The notes: generated by a model from the sequence alone, not told the origin. A DNA stretch of 64,000 nt from Siderastrea radians (GCA_964017195.1 OZ024896.1:5278487-5342486); one strand, 5' to 3'; numbered from the stretch's first letter, positions 46,031 to 58,830 are shown. Made by a program: numbers and translations.

Positions 46031-48635
46031 TTACGTCACGCAGGGTTCGCCGGTCTCAAATATCGGATCTACGCTGTACATCTTTTCGAAGTTGCACGGG
46101 CGCGGCAACACCCTACCGACAAGCAAATTATTGGAGTCTTCTAGCAGCACTCTTAACTGCATCGCTGTTCTTTTGTTGTTAACAGTTCCTCCAAGCAAAG
46201 CACAGGACACTCCGTAAGAACACCATGAGTACACACGTCCATTACAATGTTCTTTCACACTTTGCAAGTTGTTTGGTATCTCATAAACAGGTTTGTCCGT
46301 TAGCAGGATAATAGCATCCGATTTTGAAATCCGGTCTTGAACCAGTTGAGCAGGTTTTAGACCCAGAGTGGAGGTGAACTGGGAGCGAGGTTCCTCTAAG
46401 ACTGGAAAGAGTCTTCCTTTAGACGTCGAAGCTATTGATCGAAAAGAGATATCATGTTACATGACAAGCTGGATATTGACTTGAAAGTCTTTTCCATTTC
46501 CTTTCTACCCAAGCTTACCACAATGAGAGCCCACAGTCGCACAAGAGGAAGTCATGAATGACTAAGTCAGTACTCTTTTTATGTAAGAACCATTCCAACA
46601 TGGAATCTTTTGCTGTCTGATTTAGTCAAAGCTGGCTGCAACTCAGATTTCTACTAAGGAGCATCTAGGCTCTGTCATATTTGTGTCTTTCTCCGTCTTA
46701 TGTTACTGTAATTATTATCTGTATTTACCTACAGATCTACCTTTCATTATACATTATTTGTTTCATGTAGAATTGGACTGCGCATACATAACTTGTTAAG
46801 CATTCGATAGAAACATATTGGCCCTTGACCCCAATCGTATACTGAACGTGTAAAAATGTTACTCAGTGTTTGCTTCTTGTAAAAATATTGCCTGCTAAGC
46901 TCGGGTAAGCATCATGAGAGAGATATCATGGCCCTTGACCTCAAACGTGTAAAAATGTTACTTGTTTACATCTTGTAAAGATGTTGCCTGCATAACTCGG
47001 TTAAGCACCCGATAGAGATATTTTGACCGTTGTCCTCAAACGTATGCTGAACATGTTAAATGTCATTTCGTACTTCAAATGCTCCTTTACGGGCGTAAAG
47101 ACAGATAAGGGACTGATTGTATTTTGACTTTATCGGTCTTCATCAGGTTTATTTAAAGGAATCGCGGGTTCACACGGTATACGTTATAGAATGGTTTTTA
47201 ACTGATCGTCGTAAAACCAAAGTCAAAGCGATTACTTCGCTGACCAAACAGAGCAGACAAACAACGCAATGAACCAATCAGAATTCGAAACAAATACTTG
47301 TTCTACTGTCAAGCGCGGGAAAACGCGTGCGAGCAAGTCATGATTGGTTTTTGTTTTACTTTTGATTGGTAGAGAATGTGGCGCGTTATTTTTTAATGAA
47401 CCAATCACAGAGCGAAGTAAGGAAAAACCAAAAGAAAAGTGACGGAAATTTCACCGAGTACACGCTATATAATAATACTTTATTAAATCAGTCTCCCCAC
47501 GGGCTTTTCAGAATTTAATTACCTTAATATATAAAAAGGAATATAAATGTATATAAAACAGCTGAAAATATTAGTTGTCCATTGAAGAAAAATAGGTAAT
47601 GAAATAACATTGCGACAACTTCTTACAATGTTCCTTGAGGTAAGTTTGAAACCAGCCAAAGAATTAATACATCTACATCTATATCATGTTGCAATACGAA
47701 ACAACAGGGTAAGGGGTGACAGGTAATCGTATAAGTGATAAGTATATAATCGGATGTTAATATATGAAATAATCATATATTTGGACTGCACCGATATCGC
47801 AGAGGTCAAGGGTTCGCGGATTCCCGTTCAAGCCTGAATTTTTTCAGGTATCTTCTTTCAACTGCTTAAGTTGAATATACTTGTAATATTTCTTGGATTA
47901 TTTTATTGCTCCTTACTTTGTTATTTCATATTGCGACATCATATCATGTATGCTCTGTGAAATTTCCCGTCTTTGATTTGAGACCATTAGCCGTACATAT
48001 ACCATGAAAACTCGGGATTCTTTCGAATGAATCTGATGAGGGCTGATATTGGCCAGTAGAAATATTGTAATAACACCTTTACACGTTGTTTGATCAGTCG
48101 ATGCAGTGGTCTTTGGACAATTGTTTATACTTTTCTGTGCTTAATTGTTAAATGAGAAACTTTCATTAATTTAACATGTCGAATACTGTTACACATTCTT
48201 CATCATATAAAATACATCATGTCCTTTCAAAGCCTTCACGTAAAGTTCAGGTGGCTCTACACTTATGGGTGAAATCGCTCAAGGCTATAGGACTTTTTCG
48301 TGGTTTTCTTTGTTTAATCAAGGGAGTAATCAGTTCTTAAGTTTCAAAATTCACGTTGGTATTATTTAGATGGCCTTTCTTACCCCAAAAGACGGAACAA
48401 TTAACAAAGTCGCGAAGACTACGCCCAAAACGAACTTTGAGAGAGTATGTTCTTGAGAGGTAGGGGATAAAAAGAGGGAAAACTCCACATAAAAGTAAAA
48501 TAAAGCTTTGGATCATTTTCACTTACCAAATAAGGTGATACAGTGTCCCTCATCACAGATTCTTTTCACGATAGATTGAGCGCATTTCGGATTGTTTTTG
48601 TGAAATTCAAAGTTCAAAAACACAACAACATACAT
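46031..48635 (-). CDS. Two-exon gene for a 169-aa cysteine-rich protein, copy B
   Basis: The coding parts are 48635-48527 and 46431-46031. The donor is TTATTTG|GTAAGTG and the acceptor CAATAG|CTTCGACG; the first exon probably starts at 48688 after TTTTGCAG. It codes for the same 169-aa product as 10890-13967, starting MYVVVFLNFEFHKNN and ending FETGEPCVT. All eight cysteines are kept (KCAQ, RICDEGHC, EHCNG, WCSYGVSC, PRPC, GEPC). An in-frame TGA lies ten codons before the ATG. The intron (46432-48526) has gained a SINE fragment and lost the CpG-rich block of copy A, but the exons show no indel. The family is unknown; it may be restricted to corals or cnidarians. Tail-to-tail placement with the GPCRs is the same in both copies. 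Confidence 0.65.
47784..47866 (+). repeat. Truncated tRNA-related SINE fragment
   Basis: The B-box half (GATATCGCAGAGGTCAAGGG, a disrupted GGGTTCG), TTCAAGCCTGA, TTTTTTCAGG and an AACTGCTTAAGTTG hairpin match the SINE at 22543. It lacks the A-box half and sits in the intron of the 169-aa gene, copy B only. Confidence 0.7.
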
Positions 48636-48707
48636 TGCTTGATCGTCACGAGAGGCGTTCCTTCACATCTGGCACTTTGGCAGACAAACTGCAAAATATA
48701 AATGGGT

Positions 48708-48737
48708 CACTAGGGCACTAGGGCACTAGGGCACTAG
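48708..48737 (+). repeat. Short 8-bp tandem repeat
   Basis: CACTAGGG occurs 3.75 times in a row. Confidence 0.95.
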
Positions 48738-50627
48738 TCAACGTTTGGTTTCATAATTCATGATTACATCGTAATCTGAGCAGACGAGTCTGAGCACGAA
48801 ATACTGTGATTGTATAACTATTGGAGGCGTGGTATTGGTGTTTTTCGTTTCGATCGGAGGTTCACTGGATTAAGCATCTAATTTCTCCTTACAATATCAC
48901 TACTTGATCAAACATGCACGTCACGAGAATATGGAAATTGATGACCATATAAAAGGTTACATTATCACTACCAGATCGAACATACAGGTGATAAGAATAA
49001 AGAAAACGATCAACAAAAAATGATCAATGTCGTGTTATCTAAGCAAATTCTCCGAGCTAGTACTATAAGAAATAGGTCGATAAAATTATTCAAGGAGAAC
49101 AAGCATGATGAGCATGAGTTCTTTTATTGCAGAGAGAGTTATTTTTTCTATCTTTTCCGCCAGTGACTTGAGATAAACGCATAGTGCCTACGGCCGTTGA
49201 TACCGTAAGTGCTGTTAGAGGTCCAGCGAAAGAAAGTGATCAAAATATCTTGTCTTTCGTCATTGATACAAAAAGGATGTCGATACAAACCCACGTCAAT
49301 TCAAAGCGGATGTTGATACACGGACTTCACGCAGCATTTTGGTCACGCGTGTTTTTTGGTCTTATTCATGCCCAGAGCAGGACCATCGGAAATTCAAACC
49401 AGCCAAGCAAATAAGCACTTGCGACAATTTGTCCCCGCGTGAAAGATTTAGGCAGAAGACGGCGGGGTGTCCCCGCATTCAAGATAATTATTCATAAAAT
49501 GTCATGCAAGAAAAAGAGTAAACAATAAAAATATTATTTGCTTTTCTTCCTTTGGCAGTTCTGACAAAAAGCCAAGTATTTGTCCTTGAGAACGTGTAAT
49601 CAGATACAATTATCTTTTTCTAGTCTTAAATTTGACCCATAATCTTAAAGGGGGCACTGCAATATCACGACTGCATGTGGTACGTGAGCAACCGAAGGTT
49701 TTTATCTAATATTCAAAACAAGAGAAATATGTGAGATGTAAATCGTCTCTTGAGGTGTAATGTTTTCGCTGGAAGTTAAAAACGGTGTATATGCAGTTTA
49801 AAAAAAATGGATAGCTACCGATTAGTTTTCAATCTTAACGTTTAACCGGTCCAAGCCAGTTTTTCTCAGGCACAGGAGACGCCGGGCAAAATAAATTATG
49901 TTCTCAACAGTGAAGGCTCCGCTCATGAAGACGAAAACTTCACCGGTTGCTTTGTTCTACGAGAAAAGACTTAAAAGAGTGAAATCGCCAACAATTTTTT
50001 GATGCTCCCTTCTATACAATGGGTTGCCTTGTGCTGAGTAGTGTAATTCTTCAGCCCGTCGTTTTATAACACAAATAAGCATCCCTATAGAAAATGTCCT
50101 TGTGTGGTAAAGCGACTTGAAAGTTTTTAGCATTTATATCAACAATAACTATAAATTTGTTCTCTTACATGCAGAGGCTTAAGTGATTTATTTTAAAAGA
50201 CCTTGGCCCACTTGCCGGCCTTAAATTCATCGCCGGAGGCAGTTTGCATATTTTCCTAAATACAACAAAGATCACGCACGCTATAGTAGATACTCACCGC
50301 ACAGAACTTGACCTACTACCTCGTCCTGACCACTGGGTTTCAATACGTGATGTCTTTTAACCTCTTCCCTTTTCCTTTAAGTCGTACGCTCTTGATTATC
50401 GGAGATGTCAAAATAAGTGGATACATTTTGCGACTTGGCGGGGGTAGTTATATAACCTTGAGATGTGATGATACCTGCTCGGCGAACACGTGAAATAATA
50501 TCTGAAATCACGCATGCAGAACATGCTTGTATACAACGATAACTGATTGTATGGTATTGTACTTTGGAACTGTCACGTGTCAATGCGTGACCTGCTCAAG
50601 AACGTTGTAAGTTTTTAATAGCAGGGG
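48738..50627. other. Duplicated non-coding tract (copy B)
   Basis: It matches about 14050-14530 and then 18190-19600, skipping 3.6 kb present only in copy A. No gene is supported. Confidence 0.5.
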
Positions 50628-50630
50628 TTA

Positions 50631-51160
50631 GGGGCCAATTACATGAGGCGGGCTGGCCCGGTTAGCCGGGCTGGCTCGGTTTGCCGGGATCTCGGCACGT
50701 CTGTGAAACATATTAAAAATCAACTTTGCGATTACATGGAAAAATCTCAGCCCGGCTAGCTGGGATCTCGGCTAGCCGGGCTGAAAATTTACCATGTAAT
50801 CGCGATTGCTGGGCCAGCCCGGCTAGTCGGGACAACACTTTCTCGTCACTAAATTTCGCTTCAGAGCAAAATGGCTCACCAGAAGATCGAGATCGATATT
50901 TCTCTTTCTATATAACACATAAAGGTTTATCAGACCATAAAAGCTACGTAAAACTGAAAATAATACGCCAAAATAATGAATCGGCGAAAATAAAAACACT
51001 TGGTTCATGCTCTTTGATGTAGCCATCTTTTCAAACGACAGCTTCTAAATTTAGCCGCAGGCGGGCTGGCTCGCCTCATGTAATACCGGGCTGAGCAGTC
51101 ATCTCGGCACACCGAGCCAGCCCTGCTAACCGGGCCTGCCCGGCTCATGTAATCAGCCCC
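50631..51160. mobile_element. 530-bp GC-rich-ended MITE, TTA target site
   Basis: The ends start GGGGCCAATTACATGAG and GGGGCTGATTACATGAG and pair imperfectly over about 55 bp with many CCGGGCTGGC units. TTA flanks it at 50628-50630 and 51161-51163. Copy A has one TTA at 19601-19603 at this place. The TWA-type target suggests PIF/Harbinger. No transposase is encoded. Confidence 0.9.
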
Positions 51161-51163
51161 TTA

Positions 51164-52471
51164 GAGACTGCAACAGAGCGTGTCGGGAGTCATATAAGAG
51201 CTATAGAGCTAAAGAGTTTATCTGTTTTTGTCTTAATTGATGTGTGTAGTTCCATGGATAGCATGGATAGAAGCCTGTTACAGGCTCTCAGAAGCTTTGG
51301 AATTAAACGAAAAGAAAGCTGGCGAGCGGAGGAAGGGAGGAAGACACTGAGTGTTATCATTTAATAGACGCTGCGCCCCAGTCCGATTATGCGTGGGACG
51401 TCACAAGTTTCCAGTTTTGTTCAATAAAACTACTGAGAATGTATTTTTAGCAAGTAATTTTCAAATATATGTATCTTATTCTGTTTCCGACAGGACGAAC
51501 CGTTGTGTTTTATTTCTCAGAAATAATGTCTCGCTTGGCTCAATAACGCCTGTTATGCAGGCTAGGTCAACAACTACGTTCATCTATATATTTACTGTTT
51601 TTGTAAGTAATTTAGTTTCGGTTTTCGCGACAATCTCGTTCCCAGAGCCCAAGTTACCCTAGACCAGAGGTCGTGAAACATTGTTTTCACGAATGGTTAT
51701 CGGTTTCGGACGGAATCACGAAAAGAAGGAGATCACGCGTCACGCTTGACCGCAAATTCACGCGGATCGCTGCAATATTCGGGTGGCTTTCACGTGTCAC
51801 ACGCTAAGTTTTGCTCAGATCACGAGTCACGTGTAACCCCTCTACCACCCCGTTGGAACGATGTCCTTTACTCTACCCTCCTGCACAACTTGCAAGAGAA
51901 AGTTAGTTAGTAAGACCGGTCCAACACCGATTTTTGTCCGCACAGCTAGCTCAAGGTACCTTTTAATAGTTCGTATTTCAAAGTTCAAACAAGCAATCAA
52001 ATACACGCTGCTGAATACGTAACAACAAGCAAACCAAACAATTTCAAAAAATGGGTCACGTTATTCCAAAAAAAAAAAAAGCATTTCTTTGTAGGAGAAG
52101 CAAATTTAGTTTCCGAATTACTGAAGTATAGCCTTAGCGTTGAGATTTATCTAATTTCCTCGGATAAGAAACATTGCAACATAAAGGTTGCTTATGTAAT
52201 ACTAATTATTTCGGGAAAAAGCTTAACCAATCCTCAAAAACCGTAAGAATACTAACTGCTAGAAAACAGTGTAAAAATGAAAATAAAATAAAAGAGCATT
52301 TTACCTTAAGATCGAAGAGTGGATCTAGCTTGGAGCACGGCTACCTGACAGATAATATGTTCGTGAGAAGGGGGGTGCTAACGAAAGCGAAAAAGGAACT
52401 GTTCATAGTCTAACAATGAAAGGAAACCGCAATTGATAACGTACAAGAACACAATGCAGTTCAGATATAAC
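51164..52471. other. End of duplication copy B and unique sequence
   Basis: 51164-51800 matches 19604-19894 and 20822-21115. From about 51800 the sequence is unique. No gene is seen; a poly-A run lies at about 52068-52080. Confidence 0.5.
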
Positions 52472-52601
52472 CGTATTGTCCCGGGGGGTACTCCTCGGAA
52501 TTCTTAGTGGGGTGTTGCCCGGTTCTCCAAATCCTGGCCTATTTCAGACCAAAACGTACCATTTTCCACATCCTTTTTTAGACCTGGCCTCTGCAGCGTA
52601 A

Positions 52602-53203
52602 AGGCTGGTTCACACTTGTGACATAAGCATAAGCATAAACATAAGCATAAGCATAAGAAAGCGTAAGTGTGAACCGTAGTGACATAAGCATAAGCATAAC
52701 GAAACAGCAGTATTTGATGTCAGCAGAAATTCAAGCGAAAACAGTTCCCAATCCTGCTCTGATTAGCTGTTTCAAACTGGCGTCTTCTCCTTTAAACACG
52801 CTGTATTATAATGAGAAACTGGCTGAGGCCGGCCGTATTAACTACCTGAAATAAATTTCTCGGTCCACCAGTCGCATTTCAAGCACAAGATTGTGATAAT
52901 CTTCTTGTTGTTTTCTCTTCGTGAAGATTTCTCTTACCCAACAGGACCGCCATCTTTTTTCAGGTTGTCTTTCTTTCCGCCGTCGACGATTACGGCGCAG
53001 TAACATCAAAAGGAGCGCTTCTTCGTTTTCTTCTTCGTCCACCATTTTGAAATTACAACTCGTCTCATTCCCCCAGGATTATAAATCTGAAGCCCAATGC
53101 GCTTGCGTATGTCGCTTTCTTATGCTTATGTCGTAAGTGTGAACATTCTTATGCTTATGCTTATGTTTATGCTTATGCTTATGTCACAAGTGTGAACCAG
53201 CCT
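52602..53203. mobile_element. Nested PIF/Harbinger derivative with ATAAGC hexamer arrays
   Basis: The TIRs begin AGGCTGGTTCACACTTGTGA and continue into arrays of CATAAG. TAA is duplicated at 52599-52601 and 53204-53206. The - strand frame 53045-52842 reads RRNRRRRKERQPEKRWRS, then CWVREIFTKRKQQEDYHNLV, then LEMRLVDREIYFR. This resembles the N-terminal start of HARBI1-like transposases, which supports the superfamily. The catalytic part is deleted, so it is non-autonomous. Confidence 0.85.
52842..53045 (-). pseudogene. Harbinger transposase N-terminal remnant
   Basis: About 67 codons remain, starting MVDEEENEEALLLMLLRRNR. An acidic then arginine-rich start followed by a WV...KR...YHNLV..MRL pattern is typical of the start of Harbinger (HARBI1-type) DDE transposases. 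The DDE domain is absent. Confidence 0.65.
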
Positions 53204-53680
53204 TAATTAAGCTTGGCATCAGTGCGAAGTCAATGGAAGTGGACGCCAACAAAAGAATTGGTAAAAATCAGCTCGAATGATATGTTTTGGTTGCTGTCCT
53301 TTCTCTCTAGTAAAGGATCTAACCAGCAAAAGATAAAGAACCAAGTACGATAAAAAAGCAATGCTGATTCAACGGTAGGGAAACTGTATATTTACCATAT
53401 ATACAGATCGTACTATAGATTTTGACCATTATGGTCTGAAATCGGGTATGGTTTACAAGGGAACCACAAGAGCGTATAAACGTATTTGTCTTCTCAGCTC
53501 CAAACGAATAACAGGATCCGATACTTTTATTTTGTTACGGTGGTCCATGCAAAGTTTATTGTTTCAAAATCTATACCCGTTTTTAGACCAAAGCGGCTCA
53601 AAAACCATAACCTTTGGGGCGGCACATACCTATCTAGCTTATATAGGGGTAGCCCCCCCCCCCCCCCCCGGGCGTATTGT

Positions 53681-54659
53681 ATATAAGTCACGCACTCTTC
53701 ATAGATCTTGCATTGCTTACAAACCTCGCATTGTTCTTAGATCACAGGCGATCGTTGCTGACGTCACTGTTTGCATATTGAATGTTGAACTTTACTCCAT
53801 AAACTAAGGCCCCCGGCAAACGGATACAAATAATACAAATTGTTGTACGATGTCAAACGCAGTGGCCACAAAAATTTACATTTCGATACGACCTCGATAA
53901 ACTTGCTGACCGCGAATACACTACCTGCACAAACATTGGTTTCTGGGATGATCATGCTCGTGAATTTGTATGCAGAAATCTCAGCCCTTTAACTGAGTTA
54001 AAGTCAGTTTTAGTTTTAATTTACCCTTGAGGTATACCTGATGTTGTCGCTTGTTTTCTTCAAAAGATAACGGAGAAATAGCTGAGAAATGAGCTTCCAA
54101 TAATCGGCTTTCCTTTGTGAACGCTTTCTTGCTAAGGTAACTGAACCACAAGGATCCACACTCTTACGTAACTTGCCTTTGTTGTTGAAGTCGTGGGTTG
54201 TCTTAACCGTGAAGTACGTACATCAGAAAGGGTTTTCATCTTAAAAGTGGCAGAAGGTTAGCCAAGAAAATTGCTAACCTGGAAAGAACAAATCCGGAGG
54301 GGATGGGGAGGGGGTTCTTATATAGGAGTTGAAAGTCAGTTTTAGGTTGTTAGCTGTGTTTTAAGTCTAAAATGACCACAGAAATAGTTTGGTCTTTTTC
54401 GGGTAGTATGGGGAAAGATATGACTGAAAAAACAATTTTCGCATATGGGTCCCTTGTTCCGCGACCTATGACCCTGGAGAACGTACATTTCCAGCATTTC
54501 GTAAAGCGTATAAAGAAAACCTTAGATAAATGAAAACGGCCTTTGTTTTGCGGAATACTTTTTTAAGGTTTCGGGTTTATTTTTGAAAATACAACCGAAA
54601 TTAGAAAATAATTGAGGAAATTGATTTCGTGCTCCCGCTGGCAAAAAAATAGTGGAATT
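53681..54659. other. Gene-free sequence left of the L1 insertion
   Basis: No gene is seen. The last part (about 54565-54673) belongs to a repeat that was split by the L1 insertion, continues at 60666-60750, and has an inverted relative at about 63590-63790. Confidence 0.5.
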
Positions 54660-54947
54660 AACTAGCAAAAAATTTTTTTTTTTTTTGTAATTTGTTTATT
54701 TTTTTTTTTGCAACAAAACAATACAGTACTTAGGATACATTACGTACAGTCACTTAACTTACAAAAAGCGTTACAGTACTTACAATACATTACTTACAGT
54801 TACTTACTTACAATACACGTTACAATACTTACAATATATTACTTACAATAGCTTGATTACTGTACACGTTACGAAAAAATTAAATACAAAGCAAATAGTT
54901 GTTAACTAAAAGTGAAGAAGACCAACTAGATATAACAAGGTTATTTT

Positions 54948-57900
54948 CTACTGAGTGTTCATGACAGCTACCAACTTTTCCCATTTTTTAAAATGAGTTG
55001 TGAGTTTATTCCTCTCCCTCGCAATATGGAGTTCGATGTTATAAACACGTCTTATCCTGGCAATAAAACCTCTCAATGAGGGTAAGCTTCCATGACATTT
55101 CCTTACATAAATGTAATATTTACCTAATAACAGAATGTGATTAATTATAAAGAAATTTTCCGTTTTTTCAAAATTCCCTAAAAACAAACCTATCTCATTT
55201 AAGGATTCTATAATGATGTTATTATCTTTCAGCCAGGACAAGACGTCTTTCCAAAATTCAGAAGACACTTTACAACGGGAGAGTAAATGTTCGATGGATT
55301 CTGGTTCTTCATTGCAAAACGTACAATTAGGGGATTGCGAAAGGCCAAAGCGAAATAATTTATCATTTGTGAAGACAATGTTGTTAAGAATTTTGTATTG
55401 AAATTCTCTCAGTTTGGAATCAAGTGTAGTACGGAAAGGGAGAGAGTAAACCTTTTCCCAGTTAATGGATGTCTCTGAGTACTTATCTGTTAATTTTTGT
55501 TGTGCTGTCGGAGGAGTTTGTTTTTTGCGCAAAAAAGAGTCGTATATCTGTTTAGAGGTGGCATCAGAGATAGGGACAGAGCCACAGTTTAGTTTAATAT
55601 ATGGTGTGCAAGGGATGGGTTTTATTTCATTTGTACAGACAGAAGATCTAATAATCGTTTTCCAATCCGATGGAAGAGAGTGAACGACTCCCATAATAAA
55701 GAAACGTTGTTCAGGAGAGATCGGCACATAGGGGTCTTCGTGCAAGAAAAGATTGTTATCCGTAATAAGGTCGCCCACCTTTACGATTCCTAAGTTAACT
55801 AGATCATTTCTATAGACAGACTTTTTATCAATGCAGATAAACTTATTATTCCAAATGATCTCGTTCATAATATCATTAAAAGTGACAGGCGTACTACTAT
55901 TTAAACCTGACCATGCGTCAAAACATTCTTTGTAATATTTCGGGAGCTGAGTTTTTAATTTGACGGTGTCAAAGTTGCAATGCAGAACTAGACTCCCACC
56001 AACAGGTAAAATAAAACTGTTTAAAGTCGATTTCCAAGTACTTGGGTAGTCTTCTAAGAATTTCTTTAAACAAATGACACGTCTAGCACTGACCATAGAC
56101 TCGATATCTAGCATCTTCAGCCCACCTTTATCAATATCTGAAATGAGCGCACAGCGCTTAACTTTATCTTTTCCATTCCAAATAAAGTTGTAGAAGATCG
56201 AATTAGCTTCTTTAACAAGGTCATTGGATATCGGAATTACTGATGCTCTGAACATTAACTTGGGAATTGCAAAAGTTTTAATAATTTGGATTTTGCCCAA
56301 AAGAGATAAGTTCCTCCATTTCCACATGTTGATTGATTTTTTGATAGATTTTAACGTTTGTCGGAAATTTAAGTCGTTCCTCTGTTTTTCGTCATAACCA
56401 AAATAAACTCCCAAGATCTTAATAATTTCACAAACCGTATGGTTATTGAAATTCTTCTCGTGTAGAATACTATTACCAAGTGCTAAAATCTCCGTTTTTT
56501 CGTGATTCACACGCAAACCAGAGCATGATCCAAAGGACTCCAGAATAGCAAAGAGGGAAGCATAAGATTCCTTGTCTCGTACAAAACAGGTCATATCATC
56601 CGCAAATAAAGAAAGTTTAGTAGTTTCTCCTCCTATTTTAAATCCTTTGATTGAATCGTCACTTCTAATCTTGATAGTTAAAGTTTCTAACGCAATGATG
56701 AAGAGATACGGTGAAAGTGGATCGCCTTGGCGGACTCCTCTGCTTAACGTGAAGGGGCCTGTTGTAAAACCATTGTTCATTACACAACTTTTTACGTTTT
56801 TGTACAATGTTCGAATCCACTGAATAAAAGAAGGGCCAAAATTAAACTTGTGTAGTGTTCTTATTAAAAAATTGAGATTAAGCGTGTCAAAAGCCTTTTC
56901 AAAATCAATAGCTACTAAAATTCCGGGTAGATCCTTCTCTTTAGTATACTCCATCAAATCATCAATTGTTCTGATTGCGTCAAAAATAGATCTTCCTTTA
57001 ACAAACGCGTTTTGGTTAGAATGTATTATTTCGGGTAAAACCTTTTCCAAACGTTTTGCCAGCGTTTTAGAAGCTATCTTCGCATCAACATTGATCAAGG
57101 ATATGGGGCGCCAGTTTCTAATCATCCTTTTATCCTTTCCTTTCTTTTCTATTACGGTTATTATGGCTTGTTTCTGTGAATTCGAAAGCTCTCCAAACTC
57201 AAAGGCGTAGTTCAGACTGTCTACTAATAGCCTTCCGAACAAGGGCCAGAATGCCAGGTAGAATTCAATTGTCAAACCGTCATTTCCGGGAGTTTTATTT
57301 TTAGGAAAAGTTTCCAACACACTGAAACATTCACTGTATCCTAATTTCCCTTCACAAATTTTTCTCGAGTCATCAGCTAATGCTGGAAATCCCCTAGAGT
57401 TATCTAAAAACATGGAGGTGGCTGAATCTGATAGGCAACTGCTACCATCGTAAAGGTCAGCATAAAATGATTCCAGCTCATCCATAATCTTTTTGGGGTT
57501 GTTAGTTAGTTTTCCATCCCTGGTAAATATTTTACGGACACTGCTCTTCTTCTTGTTTGATTTTTCTAAATTCAAGAAATATTTGTTGTTTTTTTCACCC
57601 AGCTCGTACCAGGTTGCACGAGAGCGAATAATAGCCCCTTGTGTGATGTAGTCGTACAACTGGTCGTATTCTGCTTGTAGGCATTCTAGCTCATCTAAGT
57701 TTTCTTTAGAAGGGTTGTTATCGCATTTAGTAGTGCAGTCTCTTAGACTTTCTTCTAGATGCTTTACTTTTTCTCTTTTTTTACGAGCCTTGGCTTTACT
57801 ATAGATAATTGTTCGCTGTCGTATTTTGTATTTAATTAGGTCCCATAGGACTCGTTTATCCTTAACTTCTTTAAATCCTTCTAACCAGTTTTTATATTCC

Positions 57901-58723
57901 GAGCGGAGAAGGTTACAGTACTCTTGGTCATTAATAAGAGTAGAGTTAAATTTCCAAAAACTTGGTCCCCGTTCGTTTTCATCAATGCCGTTAATTGACA
58001 GTGCAATGGCGGAGTGATCCGATTTAATTGCGGTTATTATTTCTACTGACTCAACATCTTCTTGTAAGTCGTTGCTGATTAGCCAGTAATCTAAGCGTCT
58101 TTGTATTAGCGGCGATTTTTGACGCCAAGTGAATCGCGTGTCAGTGGGATTACGAATACGCCATATATCTACTAGATCATGTTCGATAATCATATCTTCC
58201 ACATATCGCACAGAATCCTTTCTCTTTTTATTTCCGCCTCGCCCATCTAGGTCTGGATCAAGAATAACGTTAAAATCCCCTCCAATGACAACGGACTTGT
58301 CTTCATCTGTGACAAAATCTTTAAGTTCTTCCGATAATTTGCTAAAAAAACACATTGTTCCGCACATTTATTAGGAGCATAAATATTCAGAAGGACGAAA
58401 GGCGAATCTTGGATCTCAACTTCCAAAAAAATGTAGCGGCCTAATGGATCAATCTTTGACGAAATTAGCTTGAAATCTAAATGTTCCTTGACGAGAATCA
58501 TTGTACCTTTACTGTGACAACTACCATGCGAGAAAAAGGTATCGCCCTTCCATTGTTTTTTCCATATGTTAACTACTTCTGGAGTACTGTAGGTCTCTTG
58601 TAAAAAACATATATCGGCCTGAGATTTGTGAAGCCAATTAAATACGGCCTTTCGCTTCTCAAAGGAGCGAATCCCTCGGACGTTTAAGGATACAAGTTTA
58701 AAATTAATATTTTTACACACCAT
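54948..58723 (-). pseudogene. L1-like ORF2: endonuclease-reverse transcriptase (one frameshift)
   Basis: The first frame begins at 58723 (MVCKNINFKLVSLNVRGIRS) with apurinic endonuclease motifs SLNVRGIR, DICFLQETY and LLNIYAPN. A one-base change in a run of seven A (+ strand 58344-58350) shifts it. The second frame (to 54948) continues the endonuclease with GGDFNVILD and SDHSAIAL. Then come the RT motifs NWRPISLINVDAKI, AIDFEKAFDTL, RQGDPLSPYLF and the catalytic FADD (about residue 588 of the second frame), and a C-terminal CTFCN...EHLL..C zinc-knuckle-like segment. Together it would be about 1,260 aa, normal for L1-type ORF2. It makes cDNA by target-primed reverse transcription. The homopolymer position means the shift could be a real lesion or an assembly error. 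Confidence 0.92.
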
Positions 58724-58830
58724 ACTGCGAGGACGAAAGGAATATAGGCCGGTGGGAAAAGCTGCGTAGTGAGCTATGTATAAAAGGAAACAACCATTCG
58801 TTCAAACAAGTGTGAAAGGGTCGAAAAATG

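Larger units (their letters stand above)
25026..51800 (+). repeat. Segmental duplication, copy B
   Basis: This is the partner of 1-21115. It is longer because of the 8.4-kb insertion (26902-35270), an extra GPCR pseudogene with mosaic flanks (40670-45403, including a 2.4-kb transposon) and a 530-bp MITE (50631-51160). It lacks the elements at 89-570, 7404-8199 and 19895-20821. Confidence 0.9.
52480..53672. mobile_element. TIR element with 8-bp target duplication, hosting a nested Harbinger
   Basis: The ends are CCCGGGGGGTACTCC and an inverted CCCGGG with a long C/G run and GCTACCCC. They are flanked by CGTATTGT at 52472-52479 and 53673-53680. Removing the nested 602-bp element leaves about 590 bp. 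An 8-bp duplication fits hAT or Mutator-like elements. Internal phrases such as TCAGACCA and ACCAAAACG recur in inverted orientation. Confidence 0.8.

Noticed and set aside
48033..48062. Functional hammerhead core in copy B
   Set aside because: CTGATGA and GAAA remain but helix II pairing is lost.
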